This document shows, in pieces, positions 23,981 through 33,230 of a DNA stretch of 64,000 nucleotides. This DNA is from Streptomyces sp. NBC_00878 (GTDB lineage Bacteria > Actinomycetota > Actinomycetes > Streptomycetales > Streptomycetaceae), in assembly GCF_026341515.1 (NCBI RefSeq), contig NZ_JAPEOK010000001.1:2480001-2544000 (forward strand). The letters run 5' to 3'. A program made the position numbers and the translations under genes. Under the pieces are notes generated by a model. The model did no database searches. It worked only from the letters and a program-made list of their open reading frames with translations, and had not been told where the DNA came from. The number at the start of each line of letters is the position of its first letter. Position 1 is the first letter of the stretch.

Positions 23981-25429
23981 ATGACCGCCGCGACATCCGA
24001 GCAGTCCGCCCCCGCCATGCCGTCCCCCGGGAACTGGGTACGGCACGCGGCGACCGTCCCCGAGACCCATGCCTACCCGGCCGTGGACGAACTCCTCGCC
24101 TTCTTCAGGGAGTTGGCCGCGGCTCATCCCGGCCTGGTGACCGAGAGCCGGATCGGCACCTCCACCCTCGGTGAACCCCTGTACTGCTTCACCGTCGGCG
24201 ACGGCCCCGCGAGCCTCGCGGCCGACGAGGGCGGCGGATACGTCGTCGTCGGCGGGGTGCACCCCAACGAGCCGGTCGGCGCGGTGACCGCCCTGCACCT
24301 GGCCACCGCCCTGTGCGAAAGCCCGGAGCTGCGCGGGCACTTCGGCGGGGCCTGGCACATCGTGCCCTGTGTCGACCCGGACGGGGCCCGGCTGAACGAG
24401 GGCTGGTTCGCCACCCCGACCGACAAGCGCAACTACGGGCGCCACTTCTACCGGCCCGCCGGCAACGAACAGGTCGAGTGGACCTTCCCGTTCGCCTACA
24501 AGAAGGCGTGGTTCGACCGCATCCTGCCCGAAACCCTGGCGCTGATGCGGCTGTTGGATGCCACCCGGCCGCGCTTTCTGACCACCCTGCACAACTGCGA
24601 GGCGGGCGGCGTCTATTACTACATGAACCGTCCGGCTCCCGAGCTGTACGACGTCCTGGCCGAGATCCCGGCCTCGCTCGGCATGCCGCTGGCGACCGGC
24701 GAGCCCGAGGCCGCGCACGCCCCGGTCTACTCCCCGGCCGTCTACGGCTGCATCGACATGGAGGACGCGTACGACTACCTCGAAGGGCTCGGCGTCGACG
24801 CCGCCGCCAAGATCGCGGGCTCGTCGAGTGCCGCGTACGCCGAGCGCTACGGCACCTTCTACTTCGTCACCGAGGTGCCACACTGGAGCCATCCGGACGC
24901 CGACGACAACACGCCCATCGAGCGGCGCCACGCCGACGTGGTCCGGGGCCGGGCGCGGGCGCTGGGCGAGGCGGGGGCGTTCCTGGGCGGCATCCTCGAC
25001 GCGGCGAACCCGCACCTGACCATCCCGTCCCCGTTCCTGCGGGCGGTCCGCGACTTCGTACCGTCGCTTCCCGAACTCGCCGCGATGGAGTCGGCCCGCG
25101 CCGACGGACTGCCCGACCGGGCCGCCACGGTGTCCGAACGCTTCGACTGCGAAGCCGGAGTGCACATTCTCCGCGTCCGCGCCGGGGGCATGCTGCTGCG
25201 CGCCCTGAACGCGGAAGTGGTCGCGGGCACCGCCACCCCCGAAGTGCGCCGGTGCCACCGGGAGTTGCTGGAGACGTACGAGATGTGGGAACGCGAGGCC
25301 GGCCCGGCCACGGGCGAGCCGATCGCGATCTCCACGCTGGCCGGGATCCAGTACGGGGCGCTGCTGGCCGCCGCCGACCACGCCCGCGCCCGCGCCCGCG
25401 CCCGTGACATCACGGGGGACCCCGGATGA
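23981..25429 (+). CDS. M14-family zinc carboxypeptidase
   Basis: A 482-residue metallopeptidase. The zinc-binding HxxE occurs in GGVHPNEPVG (near residue 91), the third ligand in TLHNCEAGG (near residue 207), and the likely catalytic glutamate in FVTEVPHWS. There is no signal peptide, so it should work in the cytoplasm on imported peptides. Its last codons overlap the next permease start as ATGA. A run of Arg-Ala repeats (ARARARARD) closes the protein, from a CGCGCC repeat in the DNA near 25383-25403. Placement between the binding protein and permease genes is unusual and ties it to this importer. Substrate preference cannot be read. Confidence 0.85.
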   Translation: MTAATSEQSAPAMPSPGNWVRHAATVPETHAYPAVDELLAFFRELAAAHPGLVTESRIGTSTLGEPLYCFTVGDGPASLAADEGGGYVVVGGVHPNEPVGAVTALHLATALCESPELRGHFGGAWHIVPCVDPDGARLNEGWFATPTDKRNYGRHFYRPAGNEQVEWTFPFAYKKAWFDRILPETLALMRLLDATRPRFLTTLHNCEAGGVYYYMNRPAPELYDVLAEIPASLGMPLATGEPEAAHAPVYSPAVYGCIDMEDAYDYLEGLGVDAAAKIAGSSSAAYAERYGTFYFVTEVPHWSHPDADDNTPIERRHADVVRGRARALGEAGAFLGGILDAANPHLTIPSPFLRAVRDFVPSLPELAAMESARADGLPDRAATVSERFDCEAGVHILRVRAGGMLLRALNAEVVAGTATPEVRRCHRELLETYEMWEREAGPATGEPIAISTLAGIQYGALLAAADHARARARARDITGDPG

Positions 25430-26349
25430 CGTACCTCATACGCCGCCTGCTGGAGGCGCTGCTCGTCTTCTTCGGCATCAGCCTGGTCATCTACGCGATG
25501 ACGTACGTCCTGCCGGGCGACCCCATCGCCGCGCTCGCGGGCGACCGGCCGCTCGCGCCGAGCGTGGCGCGGGCCCTGCGCGAACAGCACCACCTCGACG
25601 ATCCGCTGCTGGTCCAGTACGGGCACTACCTGGCCGGTCTGTTCCACGGCGATCTCGGGACCGACTTCAGCGGGCGCCCGGTCGCCGAGCAGATGGCCGA
25701 CCGCTGGCCGGTCACCCTGCAACTGGCGCTGACCGCCTGGGGAATCGAGGCGGTCGTCGGCATCGGGCTCGGGGTGCTGGCAGCGCTGCGCCAGGGGACC
25801 TGGACGGACCGTACGGTGCTCGCGTTCACGATCGGCGCCACCTCCGTGCCGGTGTTCGTGCTCGCGTACACCGCGCAGGTCGTTCTCGGCGTGAAACTGG
25901 GGTGGTTCCCGGTCGCCGGGAACACCGACGGCTGGCCGACGAGCTATCTGCTGCCCGCGCTGTGCGTCGCGGCGTTCGGACTGGCGTCGGTGTCCCGGCT
26001 GGTCCGGGCCGAGGTGATCGAGAACCTGCGGGCCGACTACGTACGCACCGCCGTCGCCAAGGGCCTCACCCGGCGCCGGGTGGTCGGCGTCCACGTGCTG
26101 CGCAACTCCCTCATCCCGGCCGTCACCTACCTCGCCATCGACCTCGGCTATCTGCTCGGCGGCACCGTGATCATCGAGGGCGTCTTCAACCTCCCCGGCA
26201 TCGGCCAGCTGCTCTTCCAGGCCATCCGCGCCCACGCCGGGCCGACGGTGGTGGGGGTGTCGACCGCTCTCATCCTGATCTTCCTGGCCGCGAGCGTCCT
26301 GGTCGACCTCCTCAACAGCCTCCTGGACCCGAGGATCCGCCATGACTGA
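25426..26349 (+). CDS. Peptide ABC transporter permease (DppB type)
   Basis: A 307-residue permease beginning MTYLIRRLLEALLVFFGIS, the classic start of DppB/OppB subunits, with YVLPGDPIAAL after helix 1. The EAA loop reads DYVRTAVAKGLTRRRVVGVHVLRNSLIP. Five to six helices are predicted. The start overlaps the peptidase stop (ATGA) and the stop overlaps the next start by 8 bp. Confidence 0.93.
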   Translation: MTYLIRRLLEALLVFFGISLVIYAMTYVLPGDPIAALAGDRPLAPSVARALREQHHLDDPLLVQYGHYLAGLFHGDLGTDFSGRPVAEQMADRWPVTLQLALTAWGIEAVVGIGLGVLAALRQGTWTDRTVLAFTIGATSVPVFVLAYTAQVVLGVKLGWFPVAGNTDGWPTSYLLPALCVAAFGLASVSRLVRAEVIENLRADYVRTAVAKGLTRRRVVGVHVLRNSLIPAVTYLAIDLGYLLGGTVIIEGVFNLPGIGQLLFQAIRAHAGPTVVGVSTALILIFLAASVLVDLLNSLLDPRIRHD

Positions 26350-27256
26350 CATCGCGCTCTCCCCCGAGCAACATGGGCCACACGGGACTTCGACCGAGAC
26401 TTCGTCCGCGGCCTCCCACGGGACCTGGCACGAACTGCGCCGCAGGCCGGTGTTCCTCCTCACCGGCGGCTGCGCGCTGCTGCTCCTCCTGCTCGCCGCC
26501 GCGCCGGGGCTCTTCGCGGGCTGGTTCGGCCACGGCGACCCGACCGTCTGCGACCTCGGCCACAGCGCCGGGGGACCGGCCCCCGGACACCCCTTCGGAT
26601 ACGACGTCCAGGGCTGTGACCTGTACGCCAACGTCATCCACGGAGCGGGCGCCTCGCTCGGCGTCGGCCTGCTCGCCACCGGCCTCGGGCTCGCCGTCGC
26701 GCTGGTCCTCGGCTGCCTCGCCGGGATGGCCGGGCGGATCGTCGACAGCGTGATCGCCAGGATCACCGATGTCTTCCTCGGCTTCCCGTTCCTGCTCGGC
26801 GCGATCGTCGTCCTCAACAGCGTCACCACCCGCGACGTACCGACGGTGGCCGGTGTCCTGGCGCTGTTCGGCTGGCCGACCATGACCCGGGTGGTGCGGG
26901 CGTCGGTACGGTCGGTGCGCGAGGCCGACTACGTGGTGATGGCCCGCGGCCTCGGCGCGAGCCAGTGGCACATCGTGGTCAGGCACGTCCTGCCGAACGC
27001 CCTCACCCCGGTCCTCGTCCTCGCCACCATCACGGTCGGCGGTGTGATCGTCGCCGAGGCCGCGCTGACGTTCCTCGGTGTCGGGCTCCAACCCCCCTCG
27101 ATCTCCTGGGGACTTCAGCTCGCGGGAGCCCAGAACTCCTTCCAGACCCACCCGCACCTGCTGATCTTCCCAGGGCTCTTCCTCTCCTTCACCGTCTTCG
27201 TCCTCATCACCTTCGGCGACACCGTGCGTGACGCCCTGGATCCGAGAGGCCGGTGA
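26342..27256 (+). CDS. Peptide ABC transporter permease (DppC type)
   Basis: A 304-residue permease with the DppC pattern: a polar N-terminus, helix 1 (VFLLTGGCALLLLLLAAAPGLF), a periplasmic segment naming the family (GHPFGYDVQGCDLYANVIHGA) and the EAA loop EADYVVMARGLGASQWHIVVRHVLPN. Periplasmic CDLGHSA and GCDLY cysteines may form a disulfide. It is coupled to DppB by an 8-bp overlap. Confidence 0.93.
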   Translation: MTDIALSPEQHGPHGTSTETSSAASHGTWHELRRRPVFLLTGGCALLLLLLAAAPGLFAGWFGHGDPTVCDLGHSAGGPAPGHPFGYDVQGCDLYANVIHGAGASLGVGLLATGLGLAVALVLGCLAGMAGRIVDSVIARITDVFLGFPFLLGAIVVLNSVTTRDVPTVAGVLALFGWPTMTRVVRASVRSVREADYVVMARGLGASQWHIVVRHVLPNALTPVLVLATITVGGVIVAEAALTFLGVGLQPPSISWGLQLAGAQNSFQTHPHLLIFPGLFLSFTVFVLITFGDTVRDALDPRGR

Positions 27257-27263
27257 CCCCCTC

Positions 27264-28310
27264 ATGGACCACGAGAGCATGAACCACAAGAGCTTGGACC
27301 GCACGACCACGAACGCGCCGCTGCTGGACGTCCAGGACCTCACCGTCGACGTGCTGTCTCGCTCCGGCGCTGCCCAACGGGTCGTCCACGGAGTCTCGTT
27401 CACCCTCCACGAGGAGGAGACCCTCGCTCTCATCGGCGAGTCCGGGTCCGGCAAGAGCATCTCCGCGATGGCCGTCATGGGCCTGCTCCCGGCCGCCACG
27501 GCCCGGGTCGGCGGCAGCGCCCGCCACCGGGGCACGGACCTGCTCGCCCTGCCCGAGGACCGGTTCCGCGCCCTGCGCGGCAGGCGCATCGCGATGGTCT
27601 TCCAGGACGCCCTGTCCGCCCTCAACCCCACGCTCACCGTGGGCTTCCAGATCGCCGAGACCATCCGGGCCCACGAGGGCGTCGGCCGCCGCGAGGCCCG
27701 CGCCCGGGCCGTCGAACTGATGGCCCGGGTCCGCATCCCCGACCCGGCCCGCCGCTACCGCGACCATCCGCACCAGTTCTCCGGCGGCATGCGACAGCGC
27801 ATCATGATCGCGATGGCGGTGGCGCTCAGCCCCGACGTGCTCATCGCCGACGAACCCACCACCGCCCTGGACGTCACCGTGCAGGCCCAGATCATGGAAC
27901 TGCTCGCCGAACTCCGCGAGGAGACCGGCTCCGCGCTGCTGCTGATCACCCACGACCTGGGACTCGCGGCGGGCACGGCCGACCGGGTCGCCATCATGTA
28001 CGCCGGGCGGATCCTGGAACAGGCCCCGGTCCAGGAGCTGTACGACCGGCCCGCCCACCCCTACACCCGGGGGCTGCTCGCCGCCGTACCCCGCCTCGAC
28101 GGGGACGCCGACGACCTCACCCCCATCCCGGGCAGCCCGCCAGGGCCCGGACTGCTGCCCGCCGGCTGCCCGTTCCACGTCCGCTGCTCCGACGCCCGGG
28201 ACCGCTGCGCGACGGAACCGCCCGCCCTGCTCCCGGCCTCGGGCGGGACCGCCCCGCCCGTGCGCCTCGTCGCCTGCCACTATCCGCTGGAGGTCTCCGG
28301 TGTCCGATGA
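27264..28310 (+). CDS. Peptide ABC transporter ATP-binding protein (DppD type)
   Basis: A 348-residue ATPase with Walker A GESGSGKS, Walker B VLIADEPTTALD and signature FSGGMRQRIMIAMA. The C-terminal oligopeptide-transporter extension includes three cysteines (CPFHVRCSDARDRC), as in OppD/DppD proteins. The start is uncertain: ATG at 27264 or 27279 fit the homology, and no strong binding site decides. The end overlaps the DppF-type gene by 11 bp. Confidence 0.92.
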   Translation: MDHESMNHKSLDRTTTNAPLLDVQDLTVDVLSRSGAAQRVVHGVSFTLHEEETLALIGESGSGKSISAMAVMGLLPAATARVGGSARHRGTDLLALPEDRFRALRGRRIAMVFQDALSALNPTLTVGFQIAETIRAHEGVGRREARARAVELMARVRIPDPARRYRDHPHQFSGGMRQRIMIAMAVALSPDVLIADEPTTALDVTVQAQIMELLAELREETGSALLLITHDLGLAAGTADRVAIMYAGRILEQAPVQELYDRPAHPYTRGLLAAVPRLDGDADDLTPIPGSPPGPGLLPAGCPFHVRCSDARDRCATEPPALLPASGGTAPPVRLVACHYPLEVSGVR

Positions 28311-29307
28311 CGTCCCGGCCGGCGCCGCGCTGCTGGAAGCCCGCGGAGTGGTCAAGCACTACAAGGTCGGCGGGTTCGCGGCCGGCGGCCGGCGCCGGGC
28401 CACGGTCAGGGCCGTGGACGGTGTCGACCTGACCCTGCGGCGGGGCGCCACCCTCGGCCTCGTGGGCGAGTCCGGCTGCGGCAAGTCGACCCTCACCCGC
28501 CTTCTGATGGCCCTGGACCGGCCCACCTCCGGCACCGTGCTGGTCGAGGGCCGGGACCTGCTCCGGCTGCCGTCGGCCGAACTGCGCCGCCGCAGGCGGG
28601 ACATCCAGCTGGTCATGCAGGACCCGTACACCTCGCTCAACCCGCGGATGACGGCCCTGGAGATCGTCCGGGAGCCGCTGGACATCCACCGCGACCTGGT
28701 GCCGAAACAGGACCGCGCGAACCGGGCCCGCGAGCTGCTGGAGATGGTCGGACTCGACCCGGGGCACGCGAACCGTCATCCCCACCAGTTCTCCGGCGGC
28801 CAGCGCCAGCGCCTCGGCATCGCCCGCGCGCTCGCGCTCCGCCCGAAGATCCTGGTCTGCGACGAGCCGGTGTCCGCGCTCGACGTCTCCGTCCAGGCGC
28901 AGGTCATCAACCTCCTCAAGCAGCTGCAACGCGAGTTCGGACTGTCGTACGTCTTCATCGCGCACGATCTGGCCGTGGTCCGGCACGTCGCCGACGAGGT
29001 CGCCGTCATGTATCTGGGGCGGATCGTCGAGCACGGCGACCGCGACACCGTCTACTCCCGCCCCGCGCATCCGTACACCCGGGCGCTGCTCTCGGCCGTT
29101 CCCGATCCGGACCCTCGCGCTCGGGGCGCCACCGGCCGCATCGTGCTCCAGGGCGACCCTCCCAGCCCGACCCGGCCGCCCGCCGGGTGCGCCTTCCACA
29201 CGCGCTGCTGGAAGGCCGAGGAGCTGTGCGGCACGGAGCGGCCGGTGCCGACCGCGCCGACGACCGACGGACGACGGCAGGTCTCCTGCCACTTCCCCGA
29301 GAACTGA
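28300..29307 (+). CDS. Peptide ABC transporter ATP-binding protein (DppF type)
   Basis: A 335-residue ATPase starting at GTG 28300, six bases after GGAGG. Walker A is GESGCGKS, the signature FSGGQRQRLGIARAL and Walker B ILVCDEPVSALD. The C-terminal family tail contains CAFHTRC. With the DppD-type subunit it forms the nucleotide-binding pair of the importer. After its stop, a short tandem repeat separates it from the PaiB-like gene. Confidence 0.93.
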   Translation: MSDDVPAGAALLEARGVVKHYKVGGFAAGGRRRATVRAVDGVDLTLRRGATLGLVGESGCGKSTLTRLLMALDRPTSGTVLVEGRDLLRLPSAELRRRRRDIQLVMQDPYTSLNPRMTALEIVREPLDIHRDLVPKQDRANRARELLEMVGLDPGHANRHPHQFSGGQRQRLGIARALALRPKILVCDEPVSALDVSVQAQVINLLKQLQREFGLSYVFIAHDLAVVRHVADEVAVMYLGRIVEHGDRDTVYSRPAHPYTRALLSAVPDPDPRARGATGRIVLQGDPPSPTRPPAGCAFHTRCWKAEELCGTERPVPTAPTTDGRRQVSCHFPEN

Positions 29308-29384
29308 CCGGCCCGAACCGACCGGCCCGAACCGACCGGCGCGAACTGACCGGCGCGAACCGACCGGCGCGAACTGACAGGACG
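29301..29384. repeat. Six tandem copies of a 14-bp unit
   Basis: Six copies of a GAACTGACCGGCCC-like 14-bp unit run from the last codons of the DppF-type gene to just before the PaiB-like gene. The first copy contains the stop codon. The unit carries a TGA or CGA at the same place each time. It is probably slippage-derived. Confidence 0.85.
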
Positions 29385-29395
29385 GAACCGCGCAC

Positions 29396-30016
29396 ATGCT
29401 GGAGCAGGAGATCTTCCGGGTCACCGACCCCGGATGGATCCGTGATCTCGCGAGAGCCCACCCCTGGGCCACCCTGATCAGTCACACTCCCGACCGCGGA
29501 CTGGTCGTCTCCCACCTGCCGGTCCTGGTCGACGACTCACGCCAGGACACCGTGCTGCTCGGCCACCTCGCCAGGACCGACGCACGGAAACACGAACTCG
29601 GCTCCCACGACGTCGTCGTCGTGCTCCAGGGGCCGCACGGCTACCTCTCACCCGTCTGGTACGGGGAGACGCCCCACGTCCCGACCTGGAACTTCACGGT
29701 CCTGCACGTCCACGGCCGGCCCGAGGTCCTCGACCCGGCGGACACCTACGACGTACTGTCCGCAACCGTCGACCACTTCGAGGACCGCTTCCCCGAGCCA
29801 TGGCGGCTGGCCCGGGTGGAAAGCCACGCGCACCGGATCGCCGCCGCCGTCACCGGCTTCCGGCTCCCCGCCACGAAGGTGACGGCCAAGGCGAAGCTCA
29901 GCCAGGACGAGCGCGAGGAAGTCGTCGTCCGCCTCGCCAAGGCCCTCGAATCCGGCCGGCCGTACGCCAGTCCCGAACTCGCCCGCGCCATGCGCGACAT
30001 CCGGAGGAAGCCGTGA
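29396..30016 (+). CDS. PaiB-like FMN-binding protein
   Basis: A 206-residue split-barrel protein of the PaiB family (called FMN-binding negative transcriptional regulator). Features are FRVTDPGWIRDLARAHPWATLISHT at the start, VVSHLPVLVD, LGHLARTDARKHEL, LSPVWYGETPHVPTWNF and FRLPATKVTAKAKLSQ near residues 156-171. Many members bind flavin or heme rather than DNA, so the regulator label should be read with care. It overlaps the next gene as GTGA and lies 88 bp after the DppF-type gene, so it probably belongs to the peptide operon. Confidence 0.85.
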   Translation: MLEQEIFRVTDPGWIRDLARAHPWATLISHTPDRGLVVSHLPVLVDDSRQDTVLLGHLARTDARKHELGSHDVVVVLQGPHGYLSPVWYGETPHVPTWNFTVLHVHGRPEVLDPADTYDVLSATVDHFEDRFPEPWRLARVESHAHRIAAAVTGFRLPATKVTAKAKLSQDEREEVVVRLAKALESGRPYASPELARAMRDIRRKP

Positions 30017-31533
30017 CCACCACGACCACCCCAGCGCCCGGCACCCCGTCGGCCACCGAGCCGCTCACCCTGCGCCGTGTCCACCTGGGCGCGGGCGGAC
30101 CGCTGAGCGATGTCCGGATCGAGAGCGGTCTCGTCAGGGCCGTCTTCCCGGCGGGCGAAGCACCGCGCGCCGACGGGCAGAGCCACGACCTCGACGGCCG
30201 TACGCTGCTGCCGGGGCTGTGGGACTCGCACGTACACATGGTCCAGTGGGCGGGCCTGCGCCGTCGGCTCGACGTGTCCGGCGCCGGTTCGGCACGGGAG
30301 GCCGCGGCCTCGGTCGGCGAGCGGGCCGCCACCCTGCCACCCGGTGAGCCGGTGATCGGCCACGGCTTCCGCGACGGACTGTGGCCGGACGCCCCGCACA
30401 AGGACCTCCTCGACGCCCTCGTCCCGGACCGCCCCGCCCTGCTGATCAGCATGGATCTGCACTGTGCGTGGCTCAACTCGGCCGGACTCGCCCTGGTGGA
30501 CCGCGGCGACCACCCCACCGGACTCCTGCGCGAGGACGAGTGCATGCGGGCCATGGCCCAACTCCCGTCCGCCCCGGTGGAGTTGACGGACCAGTGGGTA
30601 CAGGACGCCTGCGTCGCCGCCGCCGCGCGCGGGATCACGGGCATCGTCGACTTCGAGTACGCCGACAACATCGCGGACTGGACACGCCGGATGAACAGCG
30701 CCGCGGTGCCGCTCCGCGTGGCGGCCTCCATCTGGCCCCCGCATCTGGAGGCGGCGATCAGCCGCGGGCTCCGCACCGGCCAGACCCTGGACACCCCCGG
30801 CGGGCTGCTGGAGGTCGGACCGTTCAAGCTGTTCACCGACGGCTCGCTCAACACGCGCACCGCGCTGTGCCACGAGGCGTACCCGGGCGCGATCCCCGGC
30901 GAGCCCGGCTCCCACGGACTGGAGCAGCTGCCGCCGCGGGAACTGGTGTCCCTGCTGCGCCGCGCCTCCTCCCACGGGCTCGAACCCGCCGTGCACGCGA
31001 TCGGGGACCGCGCCAACGAGATGGCCCTCGACGCCTTCGAGGCGGTGCGCTGCCACGGCCGGATAGAGCACGGCCAGCTGCTCGCCCGCAAGGACATCCC
31101 GCGCTTCGCCGAACTGGGCGTCACCGTGAGCATCCAGCCCACCCACGCGGTGGACGACCGGGACGTCGCCGACCGGCACTGGGCAGGCCGGACCGACCGT
31201 GCGTACGCCTTCGCCGATCTGCTCGCCGCCGGGGCCGTCCTGGCGCTGGGCTCCGACGCCCCCGTCGCCACCCTCGACCCCTGGCTGACCATCGCGTCCG
31301 CCGTGACCCGGACCGGCGACGAGCGCCCGCCGTGGCACCCGGAGCAGCGGATACCGGTGGCGGACGCCCTCGCCGGTTCGTCCCTGGGGCGACGGCTGAT
31401 CCGGGTCGGCGACCGGGCGGACCTGGTGGTGACCGACACCGACCCGCTCACCGCGGACGCCCGCACCCTGCGCGAGATGCCGGTGTACGCCACCCTGCTC
31501 GCCGGGGCCTGGACCCACGGCCCGTCGCGGTGA
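30013..31533 (+). CDS. Amidohydrolase (YtcJ/Amidohydro_3 type)
   Basis: A 506-residue metal-dependent hydrolase. The start GTG overlaps the preceding stop (GTGA) and follows GGAGGAAG. The metal motif HVHM lies in LLPGLWDSHVHMVQWAG; further family signatures are ISMDLHCAWLNSAGL, VGPFKLFTDGSLNTRTA, AVHAIGDRANEMALDAFE, GRIEHGQLL and ALGSDAPVATLDPW. YtcJ-like enzymes hydrolyse N-substituted formamides and related amides. Its place at the end of the peptide-import operon suggests it acts on an imported N-acyl or formyl compound, but this is inference. No signal peptide, hence cytoplasmic. Confidence 0.85.
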   Translation: MTTTTTPAPGTPSATEPLTLRRVHLGAGGPLSDVRIESGLVRAVFPAGEAPRADGQSHDLDGRTLLPGLWDSHVHMVQWAGLRRRLDVSGAGSAREAAASVGERAATLPPGEPVIGHGFRDGLWPDAPHKDLLDALVPDRPALLISMDLHCAWLNSAGLALVDRGDHPTGLLREDECMRAMAQLPSAPVELTDQWVQDACVAAAARGITGIVDFEYADNIADWTRRMNSAAVPLRVAASIWPPHLEAAISRGLRTGQTLDTPGGLLEVGPFKLFTDGSLNTRTALCHEAYPGAIPGEPGSHGLEQLPPRELVSLLRRASSHGLEPAVHAIGDRANEMALDAFEAVRCHGRIEHGQLLARKDIPRFAELGVTVSIQPTHAVDDRDVADRHWAGRTDRAYAFADLLAAGAVLALGSDAPVATLDPWLTIASAVTRTGDERPPWHPEQRIPVADALAGSSLGRRLIRVGDRADLVVTDTDPLTADARTLREMPVYATLLAGAWTHGPSR

Positions 31534-31660
31534 CCCACGGCCCGTCGCGTGACGTGCACCCCGTCGCGGTGATGTACGTCCGCCCGAAGTCGGCCTGTGG
31601 TCCGGGAAGTTGACGCCGAGTCGCCGCGCCGGTGCCGCCCGCATTCAACGATGACCCTTT

Positions 31661-31674
31661 TTGGTCTAGACCTT
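31661..31674. promoter_or_regulatory. DasR-responsive-element-like palindrome (dre)
   Basis: TTGGTCTAGACCTT contains the perfect palindrome GGTCTAGACC, the core of the DasR site ACTGGTCTAGACCAGT. It lies about 160 bp upstream of the GH64 gene and abuts a TTGACG hexamer (31673-31678). DasR controls chitin and amino-sugar genes in Streptomyces, so this is a credible target. Confidence 0.6.
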
Positions 31675-31700
31675 GACGTGTTCCGCTCACCGAGTCACTC

Positions 31701-31714
31701 TGAGAGCGCTCTCA
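31701..31714. promoter_or_regulatory. LacI-family operator palindrome
   Basis: TGAGAGCGCTCTCA is a perfect 14-bp palindrome with the central GCGC step typical of LacI-family sites (compare the CebR site TGGGAGCGCTCCCA). It is 27 bp after the dre-like site in the same GH64 promoter region, so two repressors could act together. Confidence 0.6.
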
Positions 31715-31832
31715 TCCGTTCGGAAGCGGCCGTGGTTCTCCCCTGTCCTCCCCTGGGCGGGGCGCGGCCCCCACCCCCCATCCGCCGCAATTCGACTCCG
31801 GTGGGAGAAGCCCACCTGGCAGGAGGAAGAGC

Positions 31833-33029
31833 GTGCTTGCCCTACGGAAGATGCTGGTCGCTCTGGTCGCCGCGGCGACCGTCACCGCGGGACTCACCAC
31901 CGTGGGCCCCGCACCCCGCGCCGAAGCCGCGGTGCCCACGACCATCCCCCTGGAGATCAAGAACACCTCCGGGCGCGGCGATCAGGTGTACATCTACAAC
32001 ATCGGGACCCTGCTCTCGACCGGGCAGCAGGGCTGGGCCGACGCGAACGGCACGTTCCACGCCTGGCCCGTCGGCGGCCAACCGCCGACCCCCGCGCCCG
32101 ACGCGTCGATCGCCGGACCGGCCAACGGCCAGACCACGACGATCCGGATGCCGAAGTTCTCCGGCCGGGTCTACTTCTCCTACGGCCAGAAGCTCGTCTT
32201 CAAGCTGACCACCGGCGGCCTCGTGCAGCCCGCGGTGCAGAACCCGACCGACCCGAACGCGAACATCCTCTTCAACTGGACCGAGTACACACTCAACGAC
32301 TCCGGCCTATGGATCAACAGCACACAGGTGGACATGTTCTCGGCCCCGTACGCGGTCGGCGTCAAGAACACCGCCGGCGCCACCAAGAACACCGGTCACC
32401 TGAAGCCGGGCGGGTACGCGGGCTTCTTCAACGCCCTGAGGGGCCAGCCCGGCGGCTGGGCCAACCTCATCAAGACCCGGTCCGACGGAACCATCCTGCG
32501 CGCCCTCGCACCCGGCCACGGCATCGAGGCGGGCGCCCTGCCCAGCACAGTCATGAATGACTACATCAACCGGGTGTGGACCAAGTACTCCACCTCCACG
32601 CTGACGGTGACACCGTTCGCGAACGAGCCGGGCACCAAGTACTACGGCAGGGTCTCCGGCAACGTCATGAACTTCACCAACGGCTCCGGCGCCGTCGTCA
32701 CCAGCTTCCAGAAGCCCGACTCCGACAGCATCTTCGGCTGCTACAAGCTGCTGGACGCGCCGAACGACCTGGTACGCGGCCCGATCTCCCGCACCCTGTG
32801 CGCGGGCTTCAACCGCTCCACCCTCCTGACCAACTCCAACCAGCCCGACACGAGTTCCGCGGGCTTCTACCAGGACGTGGTGACCAACCACTACGCCCGG
32901 AAGATCCACGCCCAGATGGCTGACGGCAAGGCCTACGCCTTCGCCTTCGACGATGTCGGCAACTACGAGTCGCTGGTCCACGACGGCGACCCGCAGACGG
33001 CGTACATCACGCTCGACCCGTTCAGCTGA
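31833..33029 (+). CDS. Secreted GH64 beta-1,3-glucanase
   Basis: A 398-residue secreted enzyme of family 64, which releases laminaripentaose from beta-1,3-glucan such as fungal cell wall. The GTG at 31833 follows AGGAGG at 6 bp. The signal peptide ends near residue 33 (PRAEAAVP). The mature N-terminus TIPLEIKNTSGRGDQVYIYNIGT and the following DANGTFHAWPVGG, VYFSYGQKLVFKLT and LFNWTEYTLNDSGLWINSTQVDMFS match recalled GH64 sequences. The acidic residues of the last two segments line the active cleft in that family. No carbohydrate-binding module is attached. Promoter sites suggest control by DasR and a LacI-type repressor. Confidence 0.9.
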   Translation: MLALRKMLVALVAAATVTAGLTTVGPAPRAEAAVPTTIPLEIKNTSGRGDQVYIYNIGTLLSTGQQGWADANGTFHAWPVGGQPPTPAPDASIAGPANGQTTTIRMPKFSGRVYFSYGQKLVFKLTTGGLVQPAVQNPTDPNANILFNWTEYTLNDSGLWINSTQVDMFSAPYAVGVKNTAGATKNTGHLKPGGYAGFFNALRGQPGGWANLIKTRSDGTILRALAPGHGIEAGALPSTVMNDYINRVWTKYSTSTLTVTPFANEPGTKYYGRVSGNVMNFTNGSGAVVTSFQKPDSDSIFGCYKLLDAPNDLVRGPISRTLCAGFNRSTLLTNSNQPDTSSAGFYQDVVTNHYARKIHAQMADGKAYAFAFDDVGNYESLVHDGDPQTAYITLDPFS

Positions 33030-33230
33030 GCACCGGCGAACGCAGAGGGAGAGACCCGACAGGGAGAACGGCAGACGGCCCGGGTCGTCGCACGTGGGGT
33101 GGCGCGCCCGAACAAGGTTGTGAGGGATCAGACATGAACCGTTGAACACACCGACCGCCCGGCACGTATCTCCATGCACTGGCCAAGTACAAATTTCCAA
33201 CGACCAGTTGGTTTATCCCGGGAGGGACCC

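Noticed and set aside
22322..25381. Long open frame on the minus strand (1019 codons) opposite the peptide-import genes
   Set aside because: It mirrors the third-position GC bias of the genes on the other strand, has Arg/Gly/Val/Ala-rich composition and no recognisable domain.
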